Notes under the pieces: model-generated | What the model saw: the letters and a program-made list of their open reading frames with translations, nothing else | Told to the model about the DNA's origin: nothing | The model's database searches: none | Program-made: the position numbers and the translations under genes | Part shown: piece after piece, positions 7,650 through 14,618 of the stretch | Numbering within the stretch: the stretch's first letter is position 1 | Layout: every line of letters begins with the position of its first letter | NCBI RefSeq assembly: GCF_007676755.1 | Contig: NZ_VEBK01000015.1 | Coordinates: 1-64,000 of the forward strand | Reading direction: 5' to 3' | DNA: 64,000 bases | DNA from: Bacillus sp. FJAT-22090 | GTDB taxonomy: Bacteria; Bacillota; Bacilli; Bacillales_A; Planococcaceae

Positions 7650-7735
7650 TTTTTTACTAACGGGTGCTTTAGTAAAAAACAGAAAGCAAAATACAATGAG
7701 CTGGAGATACATTTCTAACTCATTGTTATGTGTAT
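7650..7735 (+). repeat. CBE12, left half with type D centre
   Basis: TTTTTTACTAA and TTTAGTAAAAAA pair perfectly around CGGGTGC. The centre has a CAATGAG...CTCATTG stem. No right half follows before the reverse genes. CBE37 shares this centre type. Confidence 0.85.
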
Positions 7736-7812
7736 TGTAAATAAACCTAACTTAGCTTTTTAAAAGATAGCTCTATAAAAAAGAAATGTGATAATTGGAG
7801 TAAATATATTAA

Positions 7813-8244
7813 TTATTTTATTGGTGATCTATTAATATTTATTTGTTGCCCTGTTTGTTCGGATGTATATTGGAGAACTTGTCCTTCAGAATCAGTATTG
7901 TTCTCATTAAAAGAGGCACACCACACGAAGTCATAGTTTCTCCCCTGATATGAATACTCGCCATCTATATAATAAACGTTCTTATAAATTTCTTCAGTTT
8001 CATCATTTTCTAGATCAGGATGTTTATCAGCTCTAATGTTAGCATCATCTACCTCCACACCATCTAATCGATCATATTTCTCAATAATAGTTTCTGCACG
8101 AACTGCTAGATTTATTAAAAGCTTTTCATTCATTATCTTTCCTTCTGAGATTTTATAGGTATCGGTTTCATCAGAATTCTCTTCGTTCCCACAAGCAGTT
8201 AACAAAAATACAACTAAAGCAACGAAATAAAATATTCTTTTCAT
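7813..8244 (-). CDS. Small lipoprotein, reverse strand
   Basis: A 143-residue lipoprotein precursor: MKRIFYFVALVVFLLTAC with lipobox LTAC (Cys18). The mature part is acidic (NEENSDETD, DLENDETEEIYK) and ends with strands around GEYSYQGRNYDFVWCASF. A GGGAGATGA ribosome site precedes the start, and TTGTTT-N17-TAAACT upstream on the - strand is a possible promoter. No family named. It sits after the left-half element CBE12. Confidence 0.7.
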   Translation of the reverse strand: MKRIFYFVALVVFLLTACGNEENSDETDTYKISEGKIMNEKLLINLAVRAETIIEKYDRLDGVEVDDANIRADKHPDLENDETEEIYKNVYYIDGEYSYQGRNYDFVWCASFNENNTDSEGQVLQYTSEQTGQQININRSPIK

Positions 8245-8402
8245 ACTCTATCATCTCCCTTTATTCCCTATTTTTAGTTTAGTGGAAAGATGAAAAGTAA
8301 ACAACCTTATCGAGTCTCTTTTTACATGAGAAAGTTATAGTATCTTGTGGTGTTATTAGACTCATATCCAAGAAGAATATGCGGGGTTAAAAAAATAGTG
8401 CT

Positions 8403-8434
8403 CAAAAAAGAAGGAACAATTATTCCGTTCCTTT
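8403..8434 (-). terminator. Intrinsic terminator for the reverse gene at 8445
   Basis: On the - strand AAGGAAC pairs with GTTCCTT and is followed by CTTTTTT. It lies 11 bp downstream of the stop codon of the small reverse gene and supports that gene being real. Confidence 0.7.
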
Positions 8435-8444
8435 GGGGTATATT

Positions 8445-8639
8445 TTATCTTTTATTTCTTCTCTTTAATTGGATTAAAGTTATTAATACACCTAAATTTA
8501 TTACTATTAGAATAGGAAATCCGAAGTATAGAACATAAAGTATCCAGTTCAATGCATCCTTTTCAGAAAGTAATTCTATTTTATTCACCTCAAGTAATCG
8601 TATGAAGAAAACTATACTATAATGCCGTATTACGACCAT
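8445..8639 (-). CDS. Small single-pass membrane protein
   Basis: Up to 64 residues. A membrane helix (WILYVLYFGFPILIVINLGVLITLI) is followed by a basic tail QLKRRNKR, as expected for cytosolic C-terminus. The start is uncertain: ATG 8639 has no ribosome site, and GTG at about 8588 within TTGAGGTGAATAAA would give 47 residues. A terminator follows directly. The overlapping + strand ORF (8347-8538) lacks a ribosome site and is disfavoured. Confidence 0.5.
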   Translation of the reverse strand: MVVIRHYSIVFFIRLLEVNKIELLSEKDALNWILYVLYFGFPILIVINLGVLITLIQLKRRNKR

Positions 8640-8661
8640 AATGTGTAATAAAAGAGAAGGT

Positions 8662-8749
8662 GCTTATTCGACTAACGGGTGCTTTACTTCAAGAAGGGGT
8701 AAAGCCTTTTTTCTTATTGAACTAACGCAGCAGGTTAGTGGAATAAGCG
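8662..8749 (+). repeat. CBE13, full element, type B (good reference copy)
   Basis: Outer arms GCTTATTCGACTAAC and GTTAGTGGAATAAGC pair at 14 of 15 positions. The centre is the type B terminator GCTTTAC...GTAAAGC-C-TTTTTT. The inner arm CTTATTGAACTAAC can alternatively pair with the 3' outer arm around GCAGCAG. Confidence 0.95.
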
Positions 8750-8806
8750 AAAAAATCCGAAACATTCTCCCCCGATTTTCGTAGATATAATAAAGGGGGT
8801 GAAAAG

Positions 8807-9256
8807 GTGGATTTTTTAATAAATTTCGTTATTATTGCTTTATTTATTTTTCCTTTCATTGCACTAATTCACGAGTCAGGTCACGCTTTTTTTGTTAAAT
8901 TATTTGGAGGGGAAATAAGTGAATTTGCGATAGGTAATGGAGAGGTATTATGGAAGAAACACAAATTTACTATAAAGAAAGCTTATTTCGTAGGTGGAAG
9001 GGTTGTTACTAAGAGCGACGAGGGATTTAGTAAGACACAAAGAGTGTTTATTCTCTTGGGTGGGGTAATCTTTAATTTTCTCTCTGCGTTTGTATTAGAT
9101 TTATTTACAGGATATGAATTTGGAGTTTTTCGAAACTATTTAGATAGTTTTATTTTTGTATCATATTTAAACGTAGTTATTAATCTCTTTCCGCTTACTA
9201 CTATCATCGGAACAAGCGATGGGAAACAATTAGTTGAACTTTATAACAATAAATAA
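8807..9256 (+). CDS. Mini M50 (site-2 protease-like) membrane protein
   Basis: A 149-residue membrane protein, GTG 8807 after AAGGGGGTG. The zinc motif HESGH is at residues 22-26 inside the first hydrophobic segment, and GTSDGK (Asp138) near the C-terminus is in the place of the third zinc ligand of M50 proteases. A central segment carries VFILLGGVIFNFLSAFVLDL. It is much shorter than SpoIVFB or RseP and lacks PDZ or CBS domains. Activity is plausible from the motifs, substrate unknown. Cassette between CBE13 and CBE14. Confidence 0.8.
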   Translation: MDFLINFVIIALFIFPFIALIHESGHAFFVKLFGGEISEFAIGNGEVLWKKHKFTIKKAYFVGGRVVTKSDEGFSKTQRVFILLGGVIFNFLSAFVLDLFTGYEFGVFRNYLDSFIFVSYLNVVINLFPLTTIIGTSDGKQLVELYNNK

Positions 9257-9268
9257 TAAAGAAATGAA

Positions 9269-9354
9269 TTTCTTATTCAACTAACGGGTGCTTTACTTCA
9301 AGAAGGAGTAAAGCTTTTTTTATTGAAGTAAAGGGGCAGGTTAGTTGAAGAAAA
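9269..9354 (+). repeat. CBE14, full element, type B
   Basis: Left core CTAACGGGTGCTTTAC, terminator stem CTTTACT...AGTAAAG with T7, right core GTAAAGGGGCAGGTTAG. Confidence 0.9.
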
Positions 9355-9380
9355 CTTACTGAAGGGATGTGACTAACGAA

Positions 9381-9566
9381 ATGGAAAAAACAACAAATAA
9401 ACGGCAGGTTTTTCAGTGGATCGGGTATTTTGTATTAATGCTTACTCTTCTTTTAAGTATAGTGCTAAATATATCTGAAAGCACACTTGATGTTATCAAA
9501 TGGACTGGGCTTGGGCTTGGTATAATTCTTACCTTAGTTTCCTTTTTATTTCCCAATAACAAATAA
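9381..9566 (+). CDS. Small two-helix membrane protein
   Basis: A 61-residue protein from ATG 9381 (an in-frame GTG at 9369 overlaps the GAAGGG ribosome site and is unlikely). Two hydrophobic segments, WIGYFVLMLTLLLSIVLNI and WTGLGLGIILTLVSFLF, are joined by a short polar turn. No motif. Cassette between CBE14 and the left half CBE15. Confidence 0.6.
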   Translation: MEKTTNKRQVFQWIGYFVLMLTLLLSIVLNISESTLDVIKWTGLGLGIILTLVSFLFPNNK

Positions 9567-9582
9567 AAGGGATGGTATAAAG

Positions 9583-9650
9583 AATCTCAACTAACGGGTG
9601 CTTTACTTCAAGAAGAGGTAAAGTCTTTTTTCTACTTGAATTAAATAAGA
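9583..9650 (+). repeat. CBE15, left half with type B terminator
   Basis: CTCAACTAACGGGTGCTTTAC and the terminator stem CTTTACTTC...GAGGTAAAG with T6. The sequence then leaves the family; the right half (CBE16) lies beyond a reverse gene. Confidence 0.85.
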
Positions 9651-9669
9651 ATGATTATATAAAACAACA

Positions 9670-9694
9670 GCCTTATCAAGCGAGTTGATAAGGC
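9670..9694 (-). terminator. Terminator of the reverse gene at 9701
   Basis: GCCTTATCAA and TTGATAAGGC form a perfect 10-bp stem around GCGAG directly after the stop codon of the reverse gene; on the - strand a T-rich tail (TGTTGTTTTAT) follows. Confidence 0.8.
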
Positions 9695-9700
9695 AAAGGT

Positions 9701-10486
9701 TCACTCTGTTTTTAATTTTTCACGTTGATTTCTTTGCTTTGTCTTTAACCAATAATCGGGTGATTCATAATTAATTAAAGAATAATCAAGTTCATCTCCA
9801 TTTGTTGCTAACTGAACTAACAAAAATTTCTCCTTATTACTGGGGTGTATATCTGCAACTTTAATGTTTATAACTTCTACTCCTGTTCGTTTAGGTGTTC
9901 CAACAACAACAACTTGATTTCCTTTTGTATAAACATCTGTGATATTTGTTTGAAACACAACTAAATACAGGTCAAGGTCTGTTTCATTTATATCAGTAGG
10001 AAAAGAAATACCTACATTCTCTATAAAGTGTAATTCTGCTGATATTCCAATGGCGTAAAAAGGAAATATGCGATGGAGAGAATAGTAAACTCTAGAAGGA
10101 ATATAGCCCAATCTTCCAGTCGTGCTATGCCAGTCTTCTTTATATATTGGTCTAACATAATTTTGTTCGCTTTTTACTACTTTGAAAGGGATTTTTGTTC
10201 CTTCTATTAACACTTCGATAATCGGGTAGACATCGGTAGGGAAATGCATCTCTAATCCTTTTTCAAATGGGAAAGGTGAATCAAGAATGGTAGTAGGTTC
10301 AGGTGGTTCGATGTTAACTAAACGTTTTTCCAATTCCTGAATCTGTTCGTGTTCACTTTTATCACTATTCGATTGCGGGATAGATAACTCTATCAATTTA
10401 GTATGTAAGAACTTGCTGTAAACAATCAAGCTTAAAATAATTGAAAAACAAATAATAAAGCCAATCCTTGTTTTTAACATATTCAA
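9701..10486 (-). CDS. Membrane-anchored extracytoplasmic protein, unknown
   Basis: A 261-residue protein with an N-terminal anchor (IGFIICFSIILSLIVYSKF), a charged linker predicted to be helical (EHEQIQELEKRLVNIE) and a beta-rich domain of about 190 residues (GLEMHFPTDVYPIIEVLIEG..., LDLYLVVFQTNITDVYTKGNQVVVVGTP). No catalytic motif or known family seen. It is read against the array and sits between a left half (CBE15) and a right half (CBE16), with its own terminator. Confidence 0.65.
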   Translation of the reverse strand: MNMLKTRIGFIICFSIILSLIVYSKFLHTKLIELSIPQSNSDKSEHEQIQELEKRLVNIEPPEPTTILDSPFPFEKGLEMHFPTDVYPIIEVLIEGTKIPFKVVKSEQNYVRPIYKEDWHSTTGRLGYIPSRVYYSLHRIFPFYAIGISAELHFIENVGISFPTDINETDLDLYLVVFQTNITDVYTKGNQVVVVGTPKRTGVEVINIKVADIHPSNKEKFLLVQLATNGDELDYSLINYESPDYWLKTKQRNQREKLKTE

Positions 10487-10530
10487 ATCACCTCAGCATA
10501 TTATCTGCTCTTATGAGGAAGTTATGCGAG

Positions 10531-10572
10531 ATTTCTTATTAAACTAACGCATCAGGTTGGTTGAAGAAGAAG
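10531..10572 (+). repeat. CBE16, right half only
   Basis: TTTCTTATTAAACTAAC and GTTGGTTGAAGAAGAAG pair around GCATCAG. No left half is adjacent; the nearest unmatched one is CBE15. Confidence 0.85.
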
Positions 10573-10644
10573 TTGGAAAACAAAGGAGTTTTTAATGTCT
10601 TTTTTAAATTAATATATATGATATCTAAAAAAGGGGAGAGTATT

Positions 10645-11283
10645 TTGGGTTCAAGAATAATGCACTCGATTATTGGTGAAAAAATTGCAGAAGCTTTTAC
10701 AATCAAAGACAAAACATCATTTTTACTTGGAAGTGTTGCTCCAGACGCTGTTTTTTCACATGAAGAAAAAAACTTATCACATTTCTTTATAGGTGAAGTA
10801 CAAGATTATTCAAGAAGTGTTGATTATAAAGGATTTTTACATAAATATGGTTCGCAAGTAGAAAATCCTTATATATTGGGGTATTATGTACATTTAATTG
10901 CTGATGATATATGGTTAAGAGGTTTTAATCTTTCTTGGTTAAGGAACAGAATGGATGCTGATGAAGGATTATTTAAGCTATACAATAATGATTTCCGATT
11001 ACTAAATGGAAAGTTATTAGAACACTATGGTTTTACAGATGAATTGAGAAAAACGTTTAGTTATTTTCCTACTATTTTAGATTTGGAAGAGGTTAAGTCC
11101 GAGGATGTTGAAAAATTTATTCCTTATGTATTAGGCGATATGGAGTACGATAAGGAAGTTTTAAATGAACAACTTAATGTTTTTACGTTTAATCAGATAA
11201 TCGGTTATATAGAGACATCAGTTGATGTTGGGTTACTGAATATAAGACCGATTCTTACCAAAAAATATTCGACTAACGGGTAG
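10645..11283 (+). CDS. Zinc-dependent phospholipase C-like protein
   Basis: A 212-residue protein from TTG 10645, chosen because AAGGGGAG lies 7 nt upstream and the product then begins MGSRIMHSIIGEKIAEAF. This opening, SFLLGSVAPDAV, LSHFF, and YYVHLIADDIW carry the conserved His and Asp pattern of the zinc-dependent phospholipase C-like family of Bacillus; these residues probably bind metal. Substrate is unknown. The reading frame runs into the next boundary element and takes its stop codon (TAG 11281-11283) from it, so the last residues STNG are element-encoded. Cassette between CBE16 and CBE17. Confidence 0.75.
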   Translation: MGSRIMHSIIGEKIAEAFTIKDKTSFLLGSVAPDAVFSHEEKNLSHFFIGEVQDYSRSVDYKGFLHKYGSQVENPYILGYYVHLIADDIWLRGFNLSWLRNRMDADEGLFKLYNNDFRLLNGKLLEHYGFTDELRKTFSYFPTILDLEEVKSEDVEKFIPYVLGDMEYDKEVLNEQLNVFTFNQIIGYIETSVDVGLLNIRPILTKKYSTNG

Positions 11284-11360
11284 CTTTAGTGAATATCGAC
11301 GAGCTGTTCAAACAGCTCTTTTTCTTATTGAAATAACGAGGCAGTTTAGTTGAATAAGGG
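11264..11360 (+). repeat. CBE17, full element with perfect terminator
   Basis: The left arm AATATTCGACTAAC pairs with TTTAGTGAATATC (its own left hairpin, co-varying). The centre has AGCTGTT-ca-AACAGCT-CTTTTT at 11302-11323, a textbook terminator. Right core ATAACGAGGCAGTTTAG. Confidence 0.9.
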
Positions 11361-11516
11361 CATTTCGAAACATAAAGTGACATTCCTTAAATCGTCTTTT
11401 GGAGACGATTTTATATTTTTAAAGAAAATTTATAAAAGTTTAAGCCAAACTGAACTTTAAATTGTCTAATAGAGGTAATGACAAAATAGAGAGGATGAAT
11501 TGAGATTATACGTTTA

Positions 11517-12023
11517 GTGAAAAAGGCTCAAAAAGGGAATGAAAAGGCCTTTTTAAAAATTTTTCAAGTATATGAGGCAGATATCTACCGAATGGCCTTT
11601 GTTTATGTGAAAAATCAGGAGGATGCGTTAGATATTGTCCAAGAAGTAGCATATAAATCTTTTGATAAAATCGAAACGTTAAAAGAACCAGCTTATCTTA
11701 AAACTTGGCTTATTAAAATTACTATTAATTGCTCACTCAATTTATTAAAACAACATAAGAAAGTTGTGCCACTTACATTTGAAATGTTTAATGAAGTTCC
11801 TTCAAATGCTACAGATGTAGCTACTTCAATTTTACTTCACCAAATGTTAGATAAGTTAAGTGACGAGGAAAAAGGTGTCGTGATTTTAAAGTATTTCGAT
11901 GGATATTCATTTAAAGATATTTCAGGGCTATTACAAATTCCTTTAGGTACAGCAAAATCTGTTTTATATAGGGCAATCCAAAAGTTACGACTACAAGTGG
12001 AGGAAGGAGATTTTTATGAATAG
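11517..12023 (+). CDS. ECF-type RNA polymerase sigma factor
   Basis: A 168-residue sigma-70 family factor. Region 2 spans about residues 1-80 (FQVYEADIYRMAFVYVKNQEDALDIVQEVAYKSF) and region 4 about 105-160 (LSDEEKGVVILKYFDGYSFKDISGLLQIPLGTAKSVLYRAIQKLR). GTG 11517 has no ribosome site; GAGAGGATG just before ATT 11499 suggests an upstream start adding EIIRL, which family members usually have. It overlaps the downstream anti-sigma gene by 8 bp. It likely recruits polymerase to its own and other promoters under envelope stress; targets unknown. Confidence 0.9.
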   Translation: MKKAQKGNEKAFLKIFQVYEADIYRMAFVYVKNQEDALDIVQEVAYKSFDKIETLKEPAYLKTWLIKITINCSLNLLKQHKKVVPLTFEMFNEVPSNATDVATSILLHQMLDKLSDEEKGVVILKYFDGYSFKDISGLLQIPLGTAKSVLYRAIQKLRLQVEEGDFYE

Positions 12024-13323
12024 AATTCGAAGAGCAATCGAATCAATTGAGCTACCTAGTGATTTACATAACCGATCTAAACTAGGAGTACAGCAGGCGA
12101 AATTAAGAAAAAGAAGGTCAAAAAAAATAATTATAGTCCCAGTTATTGCTTCCTTATTCCTTGTATTTTCTGTAGGAGTGGCTGCTGCTACTTCTACAAG
12201 TATGAACGAACTAGTAGCAAAGGTTAGTCCAGAGATTGCACTGCTACTTCAACCGGTTGAATTAAGTAGTACGGATGAGGGGATAAACATGGAAGTCGTG
12301 GCCGCAATGAACGATGATGATACGGCAGTTGTTTATGTCACAATGCAGGATTTGAAAGGCGAACGTATCGATGAAACATTAGATATTTATGATTACTTTA
12401 TATCGGGGGGACACTCATTTACAAGTGAAGTTGTTGCATTTGATGAGATAACGAAAACGGCAACAGTGCGTTTTCTAGCAAGTGGTGGAGAAAAAATAAG
12501 TAATAAAAAATTGAAATTTCAAATACGTTCATTTTTAAGTGATAAACAAGTTTTTGAGCAAACCAAAGTAAATATCGATCTAAAAAGCGTTGAAGATAAA
12601 AAACCTATTGATCTTCATAGAGATTTCATATCAGGAATGGGAGGAAAAGTGTATTCAAATGTTAAAGATCGAGAGAGCATTAAAATTCTCCCAGATGATC
12701 ACTTAAACATTAAAATACCAGCTATTGATTTTATGGAAGTTACGAATGTTGGATTTATAAAGAACAAACTTCATATTCAAACAAAATGGTTACATAATGA
12801 TAAAGATAATCATGGGAGTTTTTATTTTATGAATACAGCAGGAGATAAGATTTATCCGTCGAGTATTTCATTCGGTAGAGACAAAAGTGGAAAACTTGAA
12901 TACGGAAATAACTTCCAAGAATATGTTTTTGATGTGGATACTATCAATTTAGAGAGTTATGAATTAAGCGGTGACTTTACAACTAGTGGTAACTTCGTAA
13001 GTGGTAATTGGCAAACGATATTCAAATTAAGTGATGTAAATGAAAGTAAAATAGTTGATTTCTTATATAATTTCGGTAACTGGCAATCACAAGAAGTCAC
13101 TATTTCTCCACTAGGATTAACGATAATAGGTCTTGGGGAAGTAAAAAATTCTACAGAAATCACGGCAACGATTAGTATGAAAAATGGTAGTACACAAAAA
13201 TTGACTCACTTAATCTCTATTACAGATAAAGGGCAAATAAAACTTAAACTCTTACCGAATGAACCGTTAGACGTTGAGGAGGTTAAATCCATTAGTATTA
13301 ATGGAATCGACCTTGATATCTAA
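12016..13323 (+). CDS. DUF4179-type anti-sigma factor
   Basis: A 435-residue protein overlapping the sigma gene by 8 bp, with GGAGGAAGGAG before ATG 12016. The N-terminal 35 residues are basic and cytosolic, a single membrane segment follows (KKIIIVPVIASLFLVFSVGVAAA, about 37-60), and the large extracytoplasmic part begins with the STSMNELVAKVSPEIALLLQPVE pattern of DUF4179. It should hold the sigma factor inactive at the membrane and sense an outside signal. The mini M50 protease at 8807 could be imagined as a partner, but there is no evidence. Together they form the only clear sigma/anti-sigma cassette. Confidence 0.85.
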   Translation: MNRIRRAIESIELPSDLHNRSKLGVQQAKLRKRRSKKIIIVPVIASLFLVFSVGVAAATSTSMNELVAKVSPEIALLLQPVELSSTDEGINMEVVAAMNDDDTAVVYVTMQDLKGERIDETLDIYDYFISGGHSFTSEVVAFDEITKTATVRFLASGGEKISNKKLKFQIRSFLSDKQVFEQTKVNIDLKSVEDKKPIDLHRDFISGMGGKVYSNVKDRESIKILPDDHLNIKIPAIDFMEVTNVGFIKNKLHIQTKWLHNDKDNHGSFYFMNTAGDKIYPSSISFGRDKSGKLEYGNNFQEYVFDVDTINLESYELSGDFTTSGNFVSGNWQTIFKLSDVNESKIVDFLYNFGNWQSQEVTISPLGLTIIGLGEVKNSTEITATISMKNGSTQKLTHLISITDKGQIKLKLLPNEPLDVEEVKSISINGIDLDI

Positions 13324-13364
13324 CAATGATGAACAAACATTAATAACATAAGAAATTGTAACTT

Positions 13365-13455
13365 TTGTTCAACTAACGGGTGCTTTAGCAAAATATGGCC
13401 ATCATTTCGATGGTCTATTTTTATGTTCAAAACTTTAAGTTGATCTCAGATATGG
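13365..13455 (+). repeat. CBE18, left half and type A centre, right half lost
   Basis: Left core and the CCATC-atttc-GATGG hairpin are intact, but the sequence departs from the family after CTCAGATATG and runs into a different repeat (TTCAACAATCGGGCC, 13480-13494). Confidence 0.85.
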
Positions 13456-13479
13456 TTGAAGAGTGTTGTTTAACCAGTG

Positions 13480-13506
13480 TTCAACAATCGGGCCAAATTG
13501 TTTGTT
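13480..13506 (+). repeat. Second repeat family, copy 1
   Basis: TTCAACAATCGGGCCAAATTG resembles TTCAATAATCGGGCACGATTG at 14011-14031. Both have CAA-TCGGG-x-ATTG inverted symmetry and flank the same gene. Confidence 0.5.
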
Positions 13507-13524
13507 AATGGATAGCATAAAAAC

Positions 13525-13551
13525 CTTGGTTGTATGGATAATAACCATACA
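13525..13551 (+). promoter_or_regulatory. Hairpin next to the ribosome site of the following gene
   Basis: TTGTATGG and CCATACAA form a perfect 8-bp stem around ATAATAA; the 3' arm abuts AAGGGG, the ribosome site of the gene at 13564. It could limit translation. Role is inference. Confidence 0.35.
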
Positions 13552-13563
13552 AGGGGTGATGAC

Positions 13564-14004
13564 ATGAATTATTTACGAGTAATTATTTACATGTGTATTT
13601 TCGGGGTTTTTATATTCTCTCAAATATCATTTGCTGAAACAGATGAAAAAGTCCCCTTTTTAATTAACAATGGTAAATGTCCAGATTCAAAAAACTTAGG
13701 GCGTGTAGAATCAAATAAAGGTCTTATTATAAATGCATTGAATACAATTATTCCCGAGGTTTATAAAAGCGATAATTACGAAGGTTGGAAAGTAGAAACC
13801 ATATCACATCTATCGGAGTCACCGCATCTAGAGGATTATTATGCAATGGCTAAAAATTATTGCGGAGAAGAAATAGCTGATAATTCTTGGTTTGTAGAAT
13901 TACTATTCCCACAATATTTACCAGCATATGATGCATCACATAGACAAATTTTTGTTACTAAAAATAAACAGGGGCAATGGTTTGCTTGGTTTAGATTTCA
14001 TTAA
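13564..14004 (+). CDS. Secreted small protein, unknown
   Basis: A 146-residue protein from ATG 13564 (AAGGGG upstream; the ORF is open to 13534 but that start has no ribosome site). A signal peptide (YLRVIIYMCIFGVFIFSQISFA) is followed by a globular domain with two Cys (GKCPD, NYCGEE) that could form a disulfide outside, and a WFVELLFPQYLP segment. No family known to me. It is bracketed by copies of the second repeat family rather than by complete CBEs. Confidence 0.65.
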   Translation: MNYLRVIIYMCIFGVFIFSQISFAETDEKVPFLINNGKCPDSKNLGRVESNKGLIINALNTIIPEVYKSDNYEGWKVETISHLSESPHLEDYYAMAKNYCGEEIADNSWFVELLFPQYLPAYDASHRQIFVTKNKQGQWFAWFRFH

Positions 14005-14010
14005 TGCCTT

Positions 14011-14036
14011 TTCAATAATCGGGCACGATTGTTGTA
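14011..14036 (+). repeat. Second repeat family, copy 2
   Basis: TTCAATAATCGGGCACGATTG with CAATAATCG / CGATTGTTG symmetry, 12 bp before the start of CBE19. Confidence 0.5.
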
Positions 14037-14047
14037 TTAGCGTCGCT

Positions 14048-14188
14048 GTTCTTATTGAACTAACGGTGCTTAGCAAAATATGGCCATCATTTCGATGGTT
14101 TATTTTTATGTTCAAAACTTTAAGTTGATCTCAGATATATATGGTGAAATGTTACACTTAAATAAAGCTGCAGTTTAGTTGAAGAAGG
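14048..14188 (+). repeat. CBE19, full element, type A
   Basis: Left core CTAACGGTGCTTAGC (two bases shorter than consensus), type A hairpin and block, right core AATAAAGCTGCAGTTTAG. Confidence 0.9.
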
Positions 14189-14221
14189 ATTCTGAGTATA
14201 TAATAATTAAAATAGCATAAA

Positions 14222-14317
14222 ATGGGTAAAGTTTGGGTTGTTTTATCAGAAGATGAAATGAAAGCAAAAAGATTTAAACTAAAGCCTTTTAATTGGAATA
14301 AATGCTCTGAAAATTAG
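14222..14317 (+). CDS. Short ORF of 31 codons, doubtful
   Basis: MGKVWVVLSEDEMKAKRF... from ATG 14222. There is no convincing ribosome site. It stands where a cassette gene is expected between CBE19 and CBE20 and ends 50 bp before a strong terminator, so it may be the remnant of a longer gene. Confidence 0.25.
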   Translation: MGKVWVVLSEDEMKAKRFKLKPFNWNKCSEN

Positions 14318-14369
14318 GGTATGCCTATATTTATAGTGAAAATGTAGGTTACTATAAGTGAGGATAAAA

Positions 14370-14411
14370 ATGACAATCACGATTTATTTAACTATCGTGA
14401 TTGTCGTTTTT
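14370..14411 (+). terminator. Strong intrinsic terminator
   Basis: GACAATCACGAT and ATCGTGATTGTC form a perfect 12-bp stem around TTATTTAACT, followed by GTTTTTATT. It would end transcription from the short ORF or its lost parent gene. Confidence 0.85.
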
Positions 14412-14482
14412 ATTAATCAAACAGTGACTAATATAAAAATGGGATTCAATCACAACCACTTATACTTTCAATGCAGCCAATC

Positions 14483-14570
14483 GCTTTATTAAACTAACGG
14501 TTGCTTTACTTCAAGAAGGAGTAAAGCCTTTTTTCTTATTGAACTAAAGAAGCAGTTTAGTTGAAGATGA
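14483..14570 (+). repeat. CBE20, full element, type B
   Basis: Left core CTAACGGTTGCTTTAC, terminator stem CTTTACT...AGTAAAG with T6, right core CTAAAGAAGCAGTTTAG. Confidence 0.9.
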
Positions 14571-14618
14571 AACTTATGATAGAGTATTTGCGACTATATG
14601 GATAAAGGGGGTATTACA

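Noticed and set aside
8347-8538. Plus-strand 63-codon ORF
   Set aside because: No ribosome site; the overlapping reverse ORF has a basic tail after its membrane helix and a terminator directly downstream.
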